A DNA stretch of 64,000 bases from Agelas oroides (lineage: Eukaryota; Porifera; Demospongiae; Agelasida; Agelasidae): assembly GCA_949130485.1 (NCBI GenBank), contig OX422189.1, positions 3,171,720 to 3,235,719 on the forward strand. The letters run 5' to 3'. The notes beneath the pieces are model-generated. The model made no database searches, was not told where the DNA came from, and saw only the letters and a list, made by a program, of their open reading frames with translations. This document shows positions 1-11,088 of the stretch, piece after piece; positions within the stretch are counted from its first letter, which is position 1, and each line of letters starts with the position of its first letter. The translations under genes were made by a program, and so were the position numbers.

Positions 1-99
1 GGACCAGTACCACGTGGCTAGTAGTCTGGGGACAAGACCACAGAAACCGCACCCACGTAATCAAAGTGTGACGGATATACATACATACAAACGAGCTGA

Positions 100-143
100 C
101 TACGCTGCACGATTAGTAGCCTCGCGCTAAGGCGCTCGGCAAT
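100..143. repeat. Short dispersed repeat, copy 1
   Basis: The stretch around 'gcgctaaggcgctcggcaat' recurs nearly unchanged at 9869-9913. It is therefore a dispersed repeat, perhaps the end of a SINE or MITE. The wording resembles a tRNA A-box arm when read on the minus strand, but no full tRNA can be folded here, so no RNA gene is called. Confidence 0.5.
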
Positions 144-243
144 TAGTGACTTTGTTAACTTTGTTTTATCATCTCACCTCTACGTGGCTTCAATTATCTC
201 CAATTAGCATCTCCAAAGGCATCTAAGTAGGCATTTAGCATCA

Positions 244-535
244 CTCTACAAGCAATGGCTACGCTTTTAGGTAAGAGTTGGCCTAGCTATAAACACACAC
301 ACACACAGGCTGACTAACTGGATTTGATTCCCTGTTCCACAATGGCTGACTTGCATGATAGGATCACATGATACAGCTGGGGGTCAGGGTCTGCAGAATC
401 GCCACAGAAAATGTACGGAGGATGCAGACAGCGCGGTATAAAGCCAGCTATAGTTCATGATCGAGACGATGGATGGAACTCAGACCTTTTGTGGCTGTTC
501 TATTGAAGATCACCTATGACCGTGATAACTATATG
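244..535 (+). repeat. Direct duplication flanking the minisatellite, left copy
   Basis: This stretch (a 'caatggct' start, a CA run, then 'ggatttgattccctgttcca') is repeated in the same orientation at 2361-2698 with high identity. The two copies bracket the 60-bp minisatellite. Both copies contain a short (CA)n run at the same relative position. Confidence 0.8.
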
Positions 536-1257
536 AATTATGTCGAGTGGGGAAGCACCAACACCGGCTGGCACATCAATGTTCATCAGGTGAAGTTAAA
601 CATAATGGGGACATGGGAATGGGGCATTTATGGCTTAAATGGGTGGGGTATTTATGACTTAATGGGCAGGGCATTTATGGCTTAAATGGGTGGGGCAGTT
701 ATGGCAAAGTGAGTTACTGTTTTGGGGGATACGCTCAAAAAATGCTGGTCTTCAGGGGAGAATTCTATCCGATCATCGCATGACCACAGCTTTCGGTCCC
801 CTCAAACCCCCGACCTGTGGCCTGCTACAGAAAGGGTGGGACCACTCCCCACCTAAGGCTTGCTTTGATGAGCCCAGCTCTTGGACCTGGTTGTCATTCC
901 CAGTGCTATGAATACGTTATCATAATACTAACTAGGGGGGTGGGCTAACCAACGTACAGACTCTTGCTGTCATCTCATCCTGAGAGGCTTGTTTGGCGGT
1001 AGTATCAAATCGCTGGGCATTCGGGTCTGTACTGTGGCGACTTTTTCCCGGTGAGTATACTACTTTGTGTGTGAGATGCGGTCGACGGGCTTTAAAAGGG
1101 AGCAAGCTTCTCTTAGTAACAGTGTACCTATCCTAGTAACAGCATGCTTATGCTAGTTATGGCATGTGCTTTGCTATAGCAACGGTACACCTGGGGTATA
1201 GTCGGTTCCATAAGGTTGAGCTAGGGCTATAGTGTTGGGCTGGGGCTACTTGGTGTT
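536..1257. other. No gene recognised
   Basis: Three imperfect copies of a 'gggcatttatggcttaaatggg' type motif occur near 620-700. Beyond these I see no coding or RNA feature. The short open frames here have no recognisable composition or splice context. Confidence 0.4.
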
Positions 1258-2358
1258 CTCTGTGAGGCTCACTCACATTTACATTACAAGTGTGGGGCTC
1301 GCTCACACTTGAGTTACCACCGTGAGGCTCACTTACAGTTCGCTACAGGTTGTGAGGCTCACTCACACATTACGAATGTGAGGCTCGCTCACACTTGGGT
1401 TACCACTGTGAGGCTCAGTCACATTTACATTACGAATGTGGGGCTCACTCACACTTGAGTTACCACCGTGAGGCTCACTTACAGTTCGCTACAGGTTGTG
1501 AGGCTCTCTCACACATTACGAATGTGAGGCTCGCTCACACTTGAGTTACCAGCGTGAGGCTCAGTCACATTTACATTACGAGTGTGGGGCTCACTCACAC
1601 TTGAGTTACCACCGTGAGGCTCACTTACAGTTCGCTACAGGTTGTGGGGCTCACTCACACTTGAGTTACCAGCGTGAGGCTCAGTCACATTTACATTACA
1701 AGTATGGGGCTCACTCACACTTGAGTTACCACCGTGAGGCTCAGTCACATTTACATTACAAGTATGGGGCTCACTCACACTTGAGTTACCACTGTGAGGC
1801 TCACTTACAGTTTGCTACAGGTTGTGAGGCTCACTCACACATTACGAATGTGAGGCTCGCTCACACTTGAGTTACCAGCGTGAGGTTCAGTCACATTTAC
1901 ATTACGAGTGTGGGGCTCACTCACACTTGAGTTACCACCGTGAGGCTCAGTCACATTTACATTACAAGTGTGGGGCTCACTCACACTTGAGTTACCACTG
2001 TGAGGCTCACTTACAGTTCGCTACAGGTTGTGAGGCTCACACACACATTACGAATGTGAGGCTCGCTCACACTTGAGTTACCACCGTGAGGCTCAGTCAC
2101 ATTTACATTACGAGTGTGGGGCTCACTCACATTTGAGTTACCACCGTGAGGCTCAGTCACATTTACATTACGAGTATGGGGCTCACTCACACTTGAGTTA
2201 CCAGCGTGAGGCTCAGTCACATTTACATTACGAGTGTGGGGCTCACTCACACTTAAGTTACCACCGTGAGGCTCACAGTTTGCTACAGGTTGTGAGGCTC
2301 ACATTCAGAGTGTGAGGCTCACTCACACTTGAGTTATTACCATGAAGCTCACTCACAT
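1258..2358. repeat. 60-bp minisatellite made of two ~30-bp half units
   Basis: About 18 units built on alternating halves of the types 'gtgaggctcagtcacattta' and 'ggggctcactcacacttgag'. A variant half (with 'cagttcgctacaggttgtga') interrupts the array at irregular intervals and shifts the frame. Fragmented open frames of SYHREAQSHLHY type run through parts of the array on the plus strand, and others run on the minus strand. This is expected of a stop-free repeat unit and is not taken as evidence of a protein. Confidence 0.9.
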
Positions 2359-2360
2359 TT

Positions 2361-2698
2361 ACACTCTACATGCAATGGCTATTATTTTTGGTAGAGAGTT
2401 GGATTGTGAACCTAGCTAATTATAACACACACACACGCACACACAAACACACACACAAGCTGATTAACTGGATTTGATTCCCTGTTCCACAATGGCTGAC
2501 ATGCATGATAGGATCACGTGATACAGCTGGGGGTCAGGGCCTGCGAAATCGCCATAGAAAATAGAGAGTGCAGACAGCACGGTACCAGGTTAGCTGTAGC
2601 TCTGATCAAGACGATGGATGGAACTCCGACATTTTGTGGCTATTCTATCGAGGATTACCTATGATATCGAGGATTACCTATGACCGTGAACACTATAT
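2361..2698 (+). repeat. Direct duplication flanking the minisatellite, right copy
   Basis: Partner of 244-535. It contains the same CA-rich run followed by the same 'gatttgattccctgttcc' block and the 'gatggatggaact' block. A 16-bp internal tandem duplication ('atcgaggattacctatg') is specific to this copy. Confidence 0.8.
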
Positions 2699-2789
2699 GA
2701 GCCAATCTTGTGATGCCAGCCGACACAGGTGAGCCAAAAGCCATGATAAAATTGGTTACTAGCTTTGTGTACACACTAGAAAATGTAGA

Positions 2790-3245
2790 ACACTGTGGGG
2801 GCAAGCCTGAGCAAGCAGCTACTATGGCTACATGTACATAACTAGACTAAGCTTCACGCTGAAATGATGAGCTGAATCGCTTATGAGTATCGTTTATGCA
2901 CGATCCTTACATGAAGCGATCTCAACCCAGCGTGTATATAATTTTGTACGGTCTGTGAGCAGCCTGCCGTTGATGGTCAGTCCGTAGCTGCTGTGACAAA
3001 CAAGAAGTAAGGTGCCGTGCGTGCTTAAACTTGAGCCGTCTCCGCTACAGTAGCCAACACTGCACTCTGGCAGTAGCCCAGAATTGCCCTTCACCTATTG
3101 AAGCTACTAAGTGCACAAGAATGTTTAATTTTTTGGAAATATTTAAATGCGCATTTAAAATTTACGGTATATGGCCTTCCATTGCTCAGAATAGGGTAAT
3201 TACAAACCTTAGGATTATAATGCAATACACACATACCACTTTGTG
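2790..3245 (+). mobile_element. Dispersed ~460-bp MITE (family 3), copy 1
   Basis: It shares sequence over its whole length with 31868-32323, including 'gcctgagcaagcagctacta' at the left and 'catttaaaatttacggtata' toward the right. The right terminus is degraded here. Other copies are at 23300-23700 (opposite strand) and 60968-61537. Confidence 0.7.
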
Positions 3246-3404
3246 AAGGTGATTGTTCATACTCCTGAAAAAGAAAGCAGAAGAAACCACCATTAATGTA
3301 GTTCAGACCATGTAGATTAATACATTTAAGTAAACTATTAAATCCTATAGTGCACTCTTGGTTACATTATAAATCACACTGCACAGAAAAGATGGTCTCT
3401 GTCT

Positions 3405-3700
3405 GCTTGTGCATGGGTTTTGTGTCAGCAGAAAGGGTGGGACAGGGGAAGGTGGGTGGGATCACTCGCAGGGTGCTGTGCTCATGGCAGCTGCTAGGCC
3501 TGGCTGTAAAAGGGCCATGGTTGGCACCAGGTGGGACAACTCTCACCCTTGGCTGCATGAACTGGCTTAGAAAACACTACTCCTGTAGGGCAAAAAAGGC
3601 TGCTTGGGCTCTGAGTGGGTGTTTGCTAGCCGAGAATGCTACTATTGCATGCTCGTTAATGAATATAGGCATGGTAAGGTTATGAATCTGCTTACTGAGG
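3405..3700 (+). repeat. Inverted repeat arm flanking the DEATH-gene exon
   Basis: Roughly 300 bp that match 5330-5640 in inverted orientation at an estimated 80% identity by eye. Shared blocks include 'gcagaaagggtgggacaggg', 'ggctgcatg' and 'ggctgcttgggctctgag'. The open frame across it (3350-3685) is repeat-derived and is not considered a gene. Confidence 0.75.
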
Positions 3701-3811
3701 CTGAAAGTGCACTTGGTTGGAGTCAGAGCTCACAGAAAATGAAGATGCACTAAAGGCATGTATGTACTAAAAGTAGTCAAAAGTTAACATCTGCAGCCAG
3801 CATGCACTTAC

Positions 3812-4752
3812 CTCTGCCAGGAACTGGTATTGGCCACATGTGAGCCTGATCACTCTCTCCTCTACCAGAGCCCTCTCTTGCTCCCTGGAGAGTGGAAATA
3901 TCCTCTGCTGTACAAATGAGGGCACCTGAAACACAAGCTGAAAACAGCCCTTTTCAACTCGACAGACACGAAGCACACCTTGAGATGAAACACGGAGGAT
4001 TTTGCTTAGATGGCAACGGAACCGTTCAACTTCTATTACAGTGAAATTCTCATACTGTGAGTCCACTTTAACAAAGACATCGGTGTGGTCTGTTTCACTC
4101 TCAGGTCCAAGGTGTGGATGGCATTCAAAGATCCTTCGTTGTGCATACTGATCGAACTCTTTCTTGTATCTCAGCAAATTGTCCTTGTCTTCCTTAGTGC
4201 CACACGCTTTGATGATGTGCTCAATAATATGATAATTGAAAAATGAAAAATTGGCTGCAAGGACCAAGAAAACTTTTGACACTGTATCTGCTGATTTTAG
4301 GTCTCTAAAGTAATGGTGAAATGCTGGTATTTGTGGTTCCTTATACACAGGATCAAATGCTCCTAGAGTCATTATATGTGAAACTAAGTCAGTTATGGGT
4401 ATTTGTTGCTTCTTGAGGGACAATATCGTCAATGACACAAGCTCCTGAAAATGTATCATGATTTCCAGAGACTCAAACCGGAGTCTTCCTCTCAGTTCCT
4501 GCTGCTGCTCATGTGTGAGTCCACTCAGGTCAAGATAAGGAAAGGAGCTGGCTGAGGGGATGGGTGTTGGACAGCCTCTTTCTATGAAGCTGAAAAATGT
4601 GCACTTACCACACCCACACCCAAATGGTGGCTTATCACTAGTAGGTGGACTGGTACTACTACTATGGCTGCTTAGGTGGGTGTCTTTATCAGGTTCGGGG
4701 CAAACATAAATTCCTTCTCCATTATCTTCTTGAGTTGCTGATGTTTGAGCTT
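3812..4752 (-). CDS. DEATH-domain gene, exon 3: large poriferan-type domain of unknown function
   Basis: A 941-bp minus-strand exon. The acceptor is 'ctactacag' just upstream of 4752 and the donor GTAAGT follows 3812 on the minus strand. It opens with about 35 Ser/Thr-rich linker residues, then PPFGCGCGKCTFFSFIERGC, a Cys-rich segment that begins a ~275-residue domain. The domain contains YLDLSGLTHEQQQELRGRLR, FFNYHIIEHIIKACGT, YAQRRIFECHPHLGP and a C-terminal CRVEKGCFQLVFQVPSFVQQ block. Its first two bases complete the codon left open by the DEATH exon at 7301, so the frame is continuous, and it ends in phase 0. I associate this block with sponge DEATH/NACHT proteins from memory but know no named Pfam domain for it. 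It should continue to an exon to the left that I cannot identify. Confidence 0.8.
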
Positions 4753-5329
4753 CTGTAGTAGGAGATAGACAGTACAGTCCCCAGAGCTATATACCACACT
4801 TTACGTACTTACCAACTATCTAAGTATTCAACTAAAATCATTTTGTAGTGAGAACAGAACTACTCCACAAGCTGTTCTAACCACAATCTTTGCAGTGATA
4901 AAATCATTCCTATTTAGGTGTTTCTTGTATGGTATTTTATTACTATCAAGATGGATACTGCCCTTTTCTATTAATTAAATATTTCATCATGACAAGTACG
5001 GCATACCCTTGCATGTTGGTGTAAAAGGGTGAGAGGGTGTGGTCACAGGAGGAGGTTGTGTGGCTGGATCCAGATGTTTCTCTAGAAGAGTAGGGGGTGT
5101 CAGTGACGGGTGAAAATATAGTGAAGAGAAAATTGGATACTAGTATAATTATACTGTAGTCTCGCAAAAGAGCGCCCACTTGAGTCTATTAAGGCATGCC
5201 CGTGCAGCGCATTAAACCACGCTCAAAACGTGGATGACCGGAAGTGCAGACTTGCCTAGATTCCAGTTCGCAGGAAAACGTGCCAATTGGGTTTGCAGTA
5301 TGACATCCAATTGTCAGCCGAAGTCCACT

Positions 5330-5640
5330 TCCAGCCTTAGCAAGCAGACTTGTGACCATGACCACGCCCACTCATTAACAAGCATGCAATGGTCGGCACT
5401 CTCAGTTGCTATACACCCGCTCAGAGCCCAAGCAGCCTTCCATGCCAGAAATGAACCCCTTACAAGGTGAGAGTAGCGTTTTCTAAGCCTGTCCATGCAG
5501 CCAGGGTGAAAATTGGCCCACCCAGTCCCAACCATGGCGCTTTGACAGCCAGGCCTAGCAGTCATCATGTGTATGTTACCCTGCGGGTGGCCCCACCCAC
5601 CTCCCCCTGTCCCACCCTTTCTGCTCACGCAGAACCTGCA
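5330..5640 (-). repeat. Inverted repeat arm (partner of 3405-3700)
   Basis: On the minus strand it reads the same blocks as 3405-3700, including 'gcagaaagggtgggacaggg' and 'ggctgcttgggctctgag'. The two arms enclose the whole 941-bp exon at 3812-4752. The minus-strand open frame 5314-5667 is a shadow of this repeat. Confidence 0.75.
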
Positions 5641-5655
5641 CGTGTAGCACACATA

Positions 5656-5994
5656 CAGCCGTTCCACTAACGGTCAAAAATTGTTTATTTCTCGAGATAT
5701 AATTGCACACGCCCGCGCGCATTTTGATCGCAGGACATGGCGGCACACACTCAATTTTTGACCTCTGTTTTACAGCTGAAGTTTGACCGTGCTAGATTCT
5801 AGTTAAACCCCGGGTTTGGAAGACAGACCATTGTGGAACCAGTGCTCGATTGATTTATCAATTTACGAGTTGTAGACTGGGCAACCGGTACATAGGCAGC
5901 TGAAAAAAGTCGCCATCTTGCTACATTTTAGGTCGTTACATCATTTCCGCTCCGCAATTAAAATTTGCAATTTTGACCGTTAGCGGAACGGCTG
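5656..5994. mobile_element. 339-bp MITE with ~27-bp terminal inverted repeats and CATA target duplication
   Basis: The left end 'cagccgttccactaacggtc' matches the reverse complement of the right end ('gaccgttagcggaacggctg') with one mismatch. The element is flanked by 'cata' at 5652-5655 and 5995-5998. No coding sequence is present. It is nested inside the MITE at 5180-6474. Confidence 0.85.
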
Positions 5995-6687
5995 CATAGA
6001 CTATCTTTCTTATCAAAAGTGTACTATAGGGTTTAAAGGGTTAACTTAAAACGTGAAGGTAAGCACAGAATCAGCTATTGGCCCGGATGGAATAATAGAA
6101 ATAGGTTGGTTCAAAAGTTATGTTGTGATTTATGTGCTCAAAAGGTCTATTTAGAGCACAACTTGTCTTAAAATAGTTCTGGCAGCCGTTTAAAAAACAG
6201 TAGCAACTTCCACCTTAGTCATTTGAAAGTAGTTTGGTTCCCTTTTCTTAGTATATGCGCTGCACATCGTTTCATGAGTAGAAAGTCATCTGCCTTTAGC
6301 CTTCATGCATGTTGTTGTTTACGCAAAACTAATTAGTGTGGGCATGGTTTAAGTCATTAATGACATTAAGTGTGGTGTATCAAACATCTCACCAAGCAGT
6401 ATGCCTTAGACATCAGTGAGCAATTTAGTACTTTGTATGACTTTGGCCAGACCTCCCATGCCTTAATACACCTGAGCAGCGGTGGAACACCTTACAAGTC
6501 CGTCAAAGAGGGGGGTGGACACTCTTTTGATTGCTTCCGCATTTGACGACGAAAGAGTACCCATGTCTTGTTTATAGCAACCAATGCTCTTGAGCCAAAT
6601 ACTGAACAATAAGATAAAACAGAGCCACTAGCAGCTTCAAAGTCAAGGCCTGAGTGCACACAAAACGCTGAACAGCACCGTGAGCAT

Positions 6688-6944
6688 CAGAGGAGGAGGT
6701 CGGACATGGTTGAACTTTACTAATTAAAATAGCTGAGGTCACACTAATTGATCTTGGATATTGCAAGGTAGAAAGCTTTTTAGCTTTTTCTATGACTGGC
6801 CCCAGCCCTGAATCTTGATTTGAAAACTGGGGCCCCACCTCAGTAAAAGTCGAGAGAGCTAGTCTGTTGAGATACAAAAAATCAATTAGTGTGACCTCAG
6901 CCATTTAATTTAGTTAAGTTCAACCGTGTCCGACCTCCTCTGCG
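6688..6944. mobile_element. Foldback MITE with ~60-bp inverted arms
   Basis: The left arm (6688-6750, containing 'gctgaggtcacactaattga') is complementary to the right arm (6873-6944, containing 'tcaattagtgtgacctcagc') over about 60 bp with a few mismatches. About 120 bp separate the arms. The minus-strand open frame across it is a shadow. Confidence 0.8.
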
Positions 6945-7300
6945 TCAGCATTAGCTACATCCGTCTACGTGAAGCTGCCTTGTAAAAACCTTCGATGAGG
7001 TAGAACACAAACTGTCCTACCTCAGATATGCATGGAGCTTGTGGCTATGCTGTGGCTTGTGGCTATGCTTTTCAAACTCCACAAGTACACTCATTTGCCA
7101 ACTGCATGCAAAGCTCACTCAACATGCTCTAGGGTGTGCTCTCATTCGAGTAAACATTGATCTTATACAGGAAATTGGGCCAAAAGTAGGGGGTGAGTGG
7201 GTCGGCCCTCTTTCACGAGACTACAGTACCGGTACATGTGTAAAGAAAAGGGCCACATGCATACTCTCTCCGTGACTTGTTGTTCTGCCTTTTCCCTTAC
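6945..7300. other. Intron sequence, nothing further seen
   Basis: This lies between the DEATH exon and the foldback MITE, within the intron leading to the 4752-3812 exon. No repeat or coding signal is recognised. Confidence 0.4.
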
Positions 7301-7723
7301 GTGTACTCTCTTGTGTGTTTGTCTGCTGTGAGATCACTGGGGGTACGGGTATTGGCTGTGATCTTGGTGAAGGAGGGAAGACACTAGTCTCAGGCCTGCT
7401 GTCAGAAGCAGACGTATCTCTACCCACTTCAATTTCGTTCACTGGGCAACACTTTGTCTCCAGGTCACCAGCCAGCTGACTTGCTCCAACACTTCGACTC
7501 CTGAGAGAATCTGTAAGGGTCTTCCAGGTGGGATTGTCACTAGTGTTCAACCAAGCCTTAAGCATTTCTCGAAGCTGATCTTTGGGATCAGGGAACTGTG
7601 TTCTGATACTGTCCAATGTTCCAGTCCTCACTTTGAGCTGGAGTCCAAGGTTGTACCACTGTGCAGACACATCCAGAACCGCCTCTAGCACATGACCAAG
7701 GTCATCTGAGGTTAGTTTATTAC
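7301..7723 (-). CDS. DEATH-domain gene, exon 2
   Basis: A 423-bp minus-strand exon. The acceptor is 'atttttcag' before 7723 and the donor is GTAAGG after 7301. It encodes a death-fold domain in its first ~90 residues: NKLTSDDLGHVLEAVLDV, then WYNLGLQLKV, GTLDSIRTQFPDPKDQLREM, LKAWLNTSDNPTWKTLTDSL and LAGDLE. This is the six-helix pattern with the conserved W...LG and NPTWKTL segments of DEATH domains. A Ser/Pro/Thr-rich linker follows. The exon begins with two bases (phase 1) and ends with one base, matching exon 3. A role in homotypic death-fold assembly of an immune or apoptotic adaptor is inferred from the family only. Confidence 0.85.
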
Positions 7724-9282
7724 CTGAAAAATCAGAAAGAGAAGATGTTATAAGTTGTAGAATATATACTCGAAACCAGCCTGGTTAGTGTTATTTCAAA
7801 CTGTTGACTCATTGAATGATCACTTCCAGCAACTAAGGACACCCTGGTATCTTGACTTGTGGGAAGCAGTTCAGTGGAAAGGTGATGAAGGACTTAGTTT
7901 CGTGTTAGCAGTGTGGCTCTTCCAACATTAATAGTTCAACAACTGTGGCCTCTAAATACCTAACCACTGCTGCTGATCAGTGAACACAGCATACATTAAA
8001 AAAGAAAAATGATAGTGGAAAGAAAAAAATTTTGATTTGGGGTGAGCGTAAGCAAGGCCCACACTAGTGACTTTTCATATATATATGGCATACGTCATTT
8101 AGTATGTTTTTGGATGCTGTAATTTAAGATTTTCGCACGACTTAGCAACCCTTACAGTGCAAATTTAACATGAAGGTACTTACATTTGCAAAAGAAGAAA
8201 AATCAGTTTTTTTTTATCAAACCACTGCTAACCTCACTCAGTTATGATATAAAATGTTGACACTTCAGTGACCACAGAAATTTCATCCTGACTTGCAGCT
8301 CTGAAGGCTAAGGTAGGTACATTGCAAGCTAGATCTATTAGCTACAAGTTTCTGGCAGCAGACTACTGATCCAGCACAGCCACACTGAGCTACAAGTCAC
8401 TTTGACATTTCAGTGAAGTCCACACTTAGGCCAAGTAAATAAATTATTAGTTTATCATCCACTTATAAGTCCAGATTAGGCACGTGGAGAGGAATATTAG
8501 CTGCTATGACAAGCACATGTTCAATCAGTTTGATAATGTGATCCTTGGGAGACCGCCTGATGTACGCAAAGTTGTTCCCTCATTGAGCACTCCCGAGCTG
8601 CACTCGTAGTAGACATCAGAAATAGTACCATTTTCTGGCATGGCACAACCATACCAAGGTTTCAGCACCCATACCTGTAGTAACCTACCACTAAAATGTG
8701 GGTTCAGTTGCAATCATTGTAATATCTGGGTACAAGAGAGACTCTAGAGAGACTGAGAGCGAACTGAGAGAACTACAGAGAGACTCGAGAGAACTGATAA
8801 AACTGTACAAACCCAGACTTAAATACTCATGAATCACGTGCATACATAACTAAGTATAGAACAGTAACAATAGAACAGTGACATCACTACAATACCTTGC
8901 AATGAATTCGTAGTATAACAACGACAATATTTATGGACACTGGAGCTGTAGCTGGGCCAATCTATCTGGCCAGTTTTTAAAGGACCTTGCCAATTGGCTC
9001 AGACAAGCTACCGGTGACGAAAACTCCTATACCTACCTTATCCAGAGACTGTCTGTGTCAGTGCAGAGAGGAACCGCAGCATCGGTGCTGGGAACAATTG
9101 AACACTGACACTTTTCTATAAGCTTTTAAGTCTTATTCATATATATAATTATATTGTTTTTGTTTTTATCCAAAAATGGTTTGTTTTTTATCACCTCTAA
9201 GTTGTATGTAACTGTCGACTGATGTAAATTCTGAACTAGGTGTATGTATTCGCAGTGTATGCCTCGCGTGCGCGTATCTTAC
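7724..9282. other. Intron of the DEATH gene (if the near first exon is used)
   Basis: Mostly featureless and AT-rich. A short GAGA-type tandem stretch occurs at 8745-8800 ('agagactctagagagactga' and variants). A 62-codon open frame at 8525-8713 on the minus strand has no convincing splice sites and is not called. Confidence 0.4.
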
Positions 9283-9451
9283 CTTTGAACCGACACGTGA
9301 CATTACATTTAGTAGGCATGGCATGTTGACAGTTGGCCATGTGCAAGAGCAGTGTGAACAGTGCGGTCAGTGTGAGCTGTTGTAGACATAGTTGCTCGGC
9401 CTGTAGCCGGGCGGATCTACAGGGATGGTCGGCGTTCCTCAAGACAGCCAT
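9283..9451 (-). CDS. Candidate first coding exon (near), signal-peptide-like
   Basis: It starts at an ATG (9451 on the minus strand) in GC-rich sequence and ends at a clear donor, G|GTAAGA, leaving one base in phase 1. The 56 residues hold a hydrophobic stretch, LTLTALFTLLLHMANC, compatible with an internal signal or anchor segment. Exon 7723-7301 starts with two bases in the matching phase, so joining gives an open frame reading RFK-G-NKLTSDD across the junction. It could instead start an unrelated gene. The upstream CRE-like site and GC content support a promoter here. No transcript evidence is available. Confidence 0.5.
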
Positions 9452-9640
9452 GCGCTTTCTTTGTTTCGCTAGTCACAGCTCCTCTCTCTCACATTCATCA
9501 AATTATGCGGACTTCACGGGGTGGACCCTTTGTTGTTGCTTCCGTTTTCGCGCCAGTCTCCTACCTCTTCCTCGCTCTCCTCACAATTCTCCGCTATTTT
9601 GACGTCACAACAATGAGACCGCTCGCGCCGCTACAGCGCT
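9452..9640 (-). promoter_or_regulatory. Putative promoter region with a palindromic CRE site
   Basis: GC-richer than its surroundings. The perfect CRE palindrome TGACGTCA lies at 9600-9607, about 150 bp upstream of the ATG at 9451. A run of GAGAGAGAGG type lies closer to the start. No TATA box is obvious. It is called only from position and motif. Confidence 0.35.
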
Positions 9641-9700
9641 GGATATGATAAACTTACGTAAGTGTACACAACGTTTTGTCTTTCCGCACAAACCACACCT

Positions 9701-9835
9701 TTGCATTCCTAAAGCGTGACAAATTGCATTCCTGAAGCGTGACAAATTGCATTCCTAAAGCGGGACAAATTGCATTCCTGAAGCGGGACAAATTGCATTC
9801 CTGAAGCGTGACAAATTGCATTCCTAAAGCGGGAC
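9701..9835. repeat. Six-copy 23-bp tandem repeat
   Basis: Six consecutive units of 'ttgcattcctaaagcgtgac' plus 'aaa', starting at 9701, 9724, 9747, 9770, 9793 and 9816. They alternate a/g at 'cctaaag' versus 'cctgaag' and t/g at 'gcgtgac' versus 'gcgggac'. Confidence 0.9.
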
Positions 9836-9868
9836 GGAAGTCAAAGCCACACCCTGCCAACCGAGAAC

Positions 9869-9913
9869 GCACTGCAAGATTAGTAGCCTCACGCTAAGGC
9901 GCTCGGCAATTAT
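9869..9913. repeat. Short dispersed repeat, copy 2
   Basis: Near-identical to 100-143 ('gctaaggcgctcggcaatta'). Confidence 0.5.
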
Positions 9914-10384
9914 GTCAGTAGCACACACCAGCTGAAGAGCACATGCACGGGACTAGAAACTAACAATTTATTTTGCTTGGCCTTATCTGAAGCAGGTGAT
10001 CTTTCAAAAATTGTTCATGAGATCCACAAAAAAGTTATGTTTTCCCAAACATTCCCGGTCGTAAGCACACTTCATTTTCTTCAATAACATGCAACATGTT
10101 TGAGAGCATCAACCAACCAAAATTTCAAGAGTGGATGGGTACCAAGTTTGCTGAACTATTAGCCAGAGCAGCTATTAATCATTAGTAATCACATTTGGTA
10201 CAAGAATTAACACCTTTGCATAGGAAAAGTAGAACATGCACATTCACAGCAAATTGCACATACATCACAACATTTACATCCCTCACAGTCTCAACTTTCA
10301 TTGTAGTGTTAGAGTAAGAGTTTCCTTCTACAGGTTTTTGTGTTCTCATAATACTGTATGAGTCGATGGTCTTTTATTCTACTA
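9914..10384. other. No gene recognised
   Basis: AT-rich sequence downstream of the helicase remnant. No feature can be supported. Confidence 0.3.
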
Positions 10385-11088
10385 AAATCAGATGGTTGAA
10401 CAAATAGCAGTGCACAGGCCAATTTTCCATCTCGTCCTGTGTGCCCTTGTTTGTTGCACGTACTCTTCTATATCTGAGGGTGGCCCCCAGTGTATCACCT
10501 GCCTTACGTCAGGAGAATTGACACCCAAGCCAAACGCAACTGTGCATATGACTACACAAAGTTGGCTGTCTGCCATACAAAAGAAGACACTATGGCATCC
10601 TTAATACTTTTGTGTGTTGGGCTGGTATACATGTCAACTAGTCGAAATGGCATCACATTTGGGGCCCCAACAGGCTCAGTAAATTCTTTGCCTAGTGCAA
10701 TCAAAAATGTTTTGTAAAGTGGTTGACAGTCTAACTCGATGCATGCGACATCGTTTCCTGGGTAATTCATCAATCAATGGGACAAAAGTAATTTCCAGTG
10801 GTTCTTTTCAGCAACCCAGTATGCAATGTTTGGTTTGTGCGGTGATATTGCTAGAATATATGGGTCTACCATTCTTCGAGTAGTTATGACTTTGTTCCGG
10901 GTTGAGATAGCAGCTGTCACAGTGAGTGCAATCTTGTGGACATGCGGTGGGATCAAGCTGCAAACTTCCCCTAATCTTGAAAATTCTTTCCTGAAGAATG
11001 CACCCCTGGTGATAAAGAATACAAAAACAAGTTATGTAAGTACGTATACTGTAATACACAAAACAAAGCCTGAATTGCACATGTGGTA

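Larger units (their letters stand above)
5180..6474 (+). mobile_element. 0.48-kb MITE family 2, copy 0, split by nested insertions
   Basis: The left end 'gtctattaaggcatg' and the right end 'catgccttaatacacctg' form the same terminal inverted repeat as the copies at 36485, 40520 and 45925. The interior blocks ('ttatgtgctcaaaaggtcta', 'aattagtgtgggcatggttt') align with those copies. An extra ~800 bp (about 5230-6020) interrupts it. This contains the inverted-repeat arm at 5330-5640 and a complete smaller MITE at 5656-5994. Confidence 0.75.

Noticed and set aside
109-140. tRNA-like A-box wording ('gctaaggcgctcggc')
   Set aside because: No B box, acceptor stem or anticodon arm could be assembled, so it is treated as a dispersed repeat.
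1541-2315. Repeat protein encoded by the minisatellite
   Set aside because: The frame is broken several times by the variant half-unit, both strands are open to a similar extent, and no start or splice context exists.
3350-3685. 111-codon plus-strand frame similar to the minus-strand frame 5314-5667
   Set aside because: Both are the two arms of an inverted repeat. Similarity reflects duplication of noncoding sequence, with stops at different positions.
8525-8713. Possible extracellular-domain exon on the minus strand
   Set aside because: Only 62 codons, no consensus donor at its end, no recognisable domain, and the acceptor choices put it out of frame.
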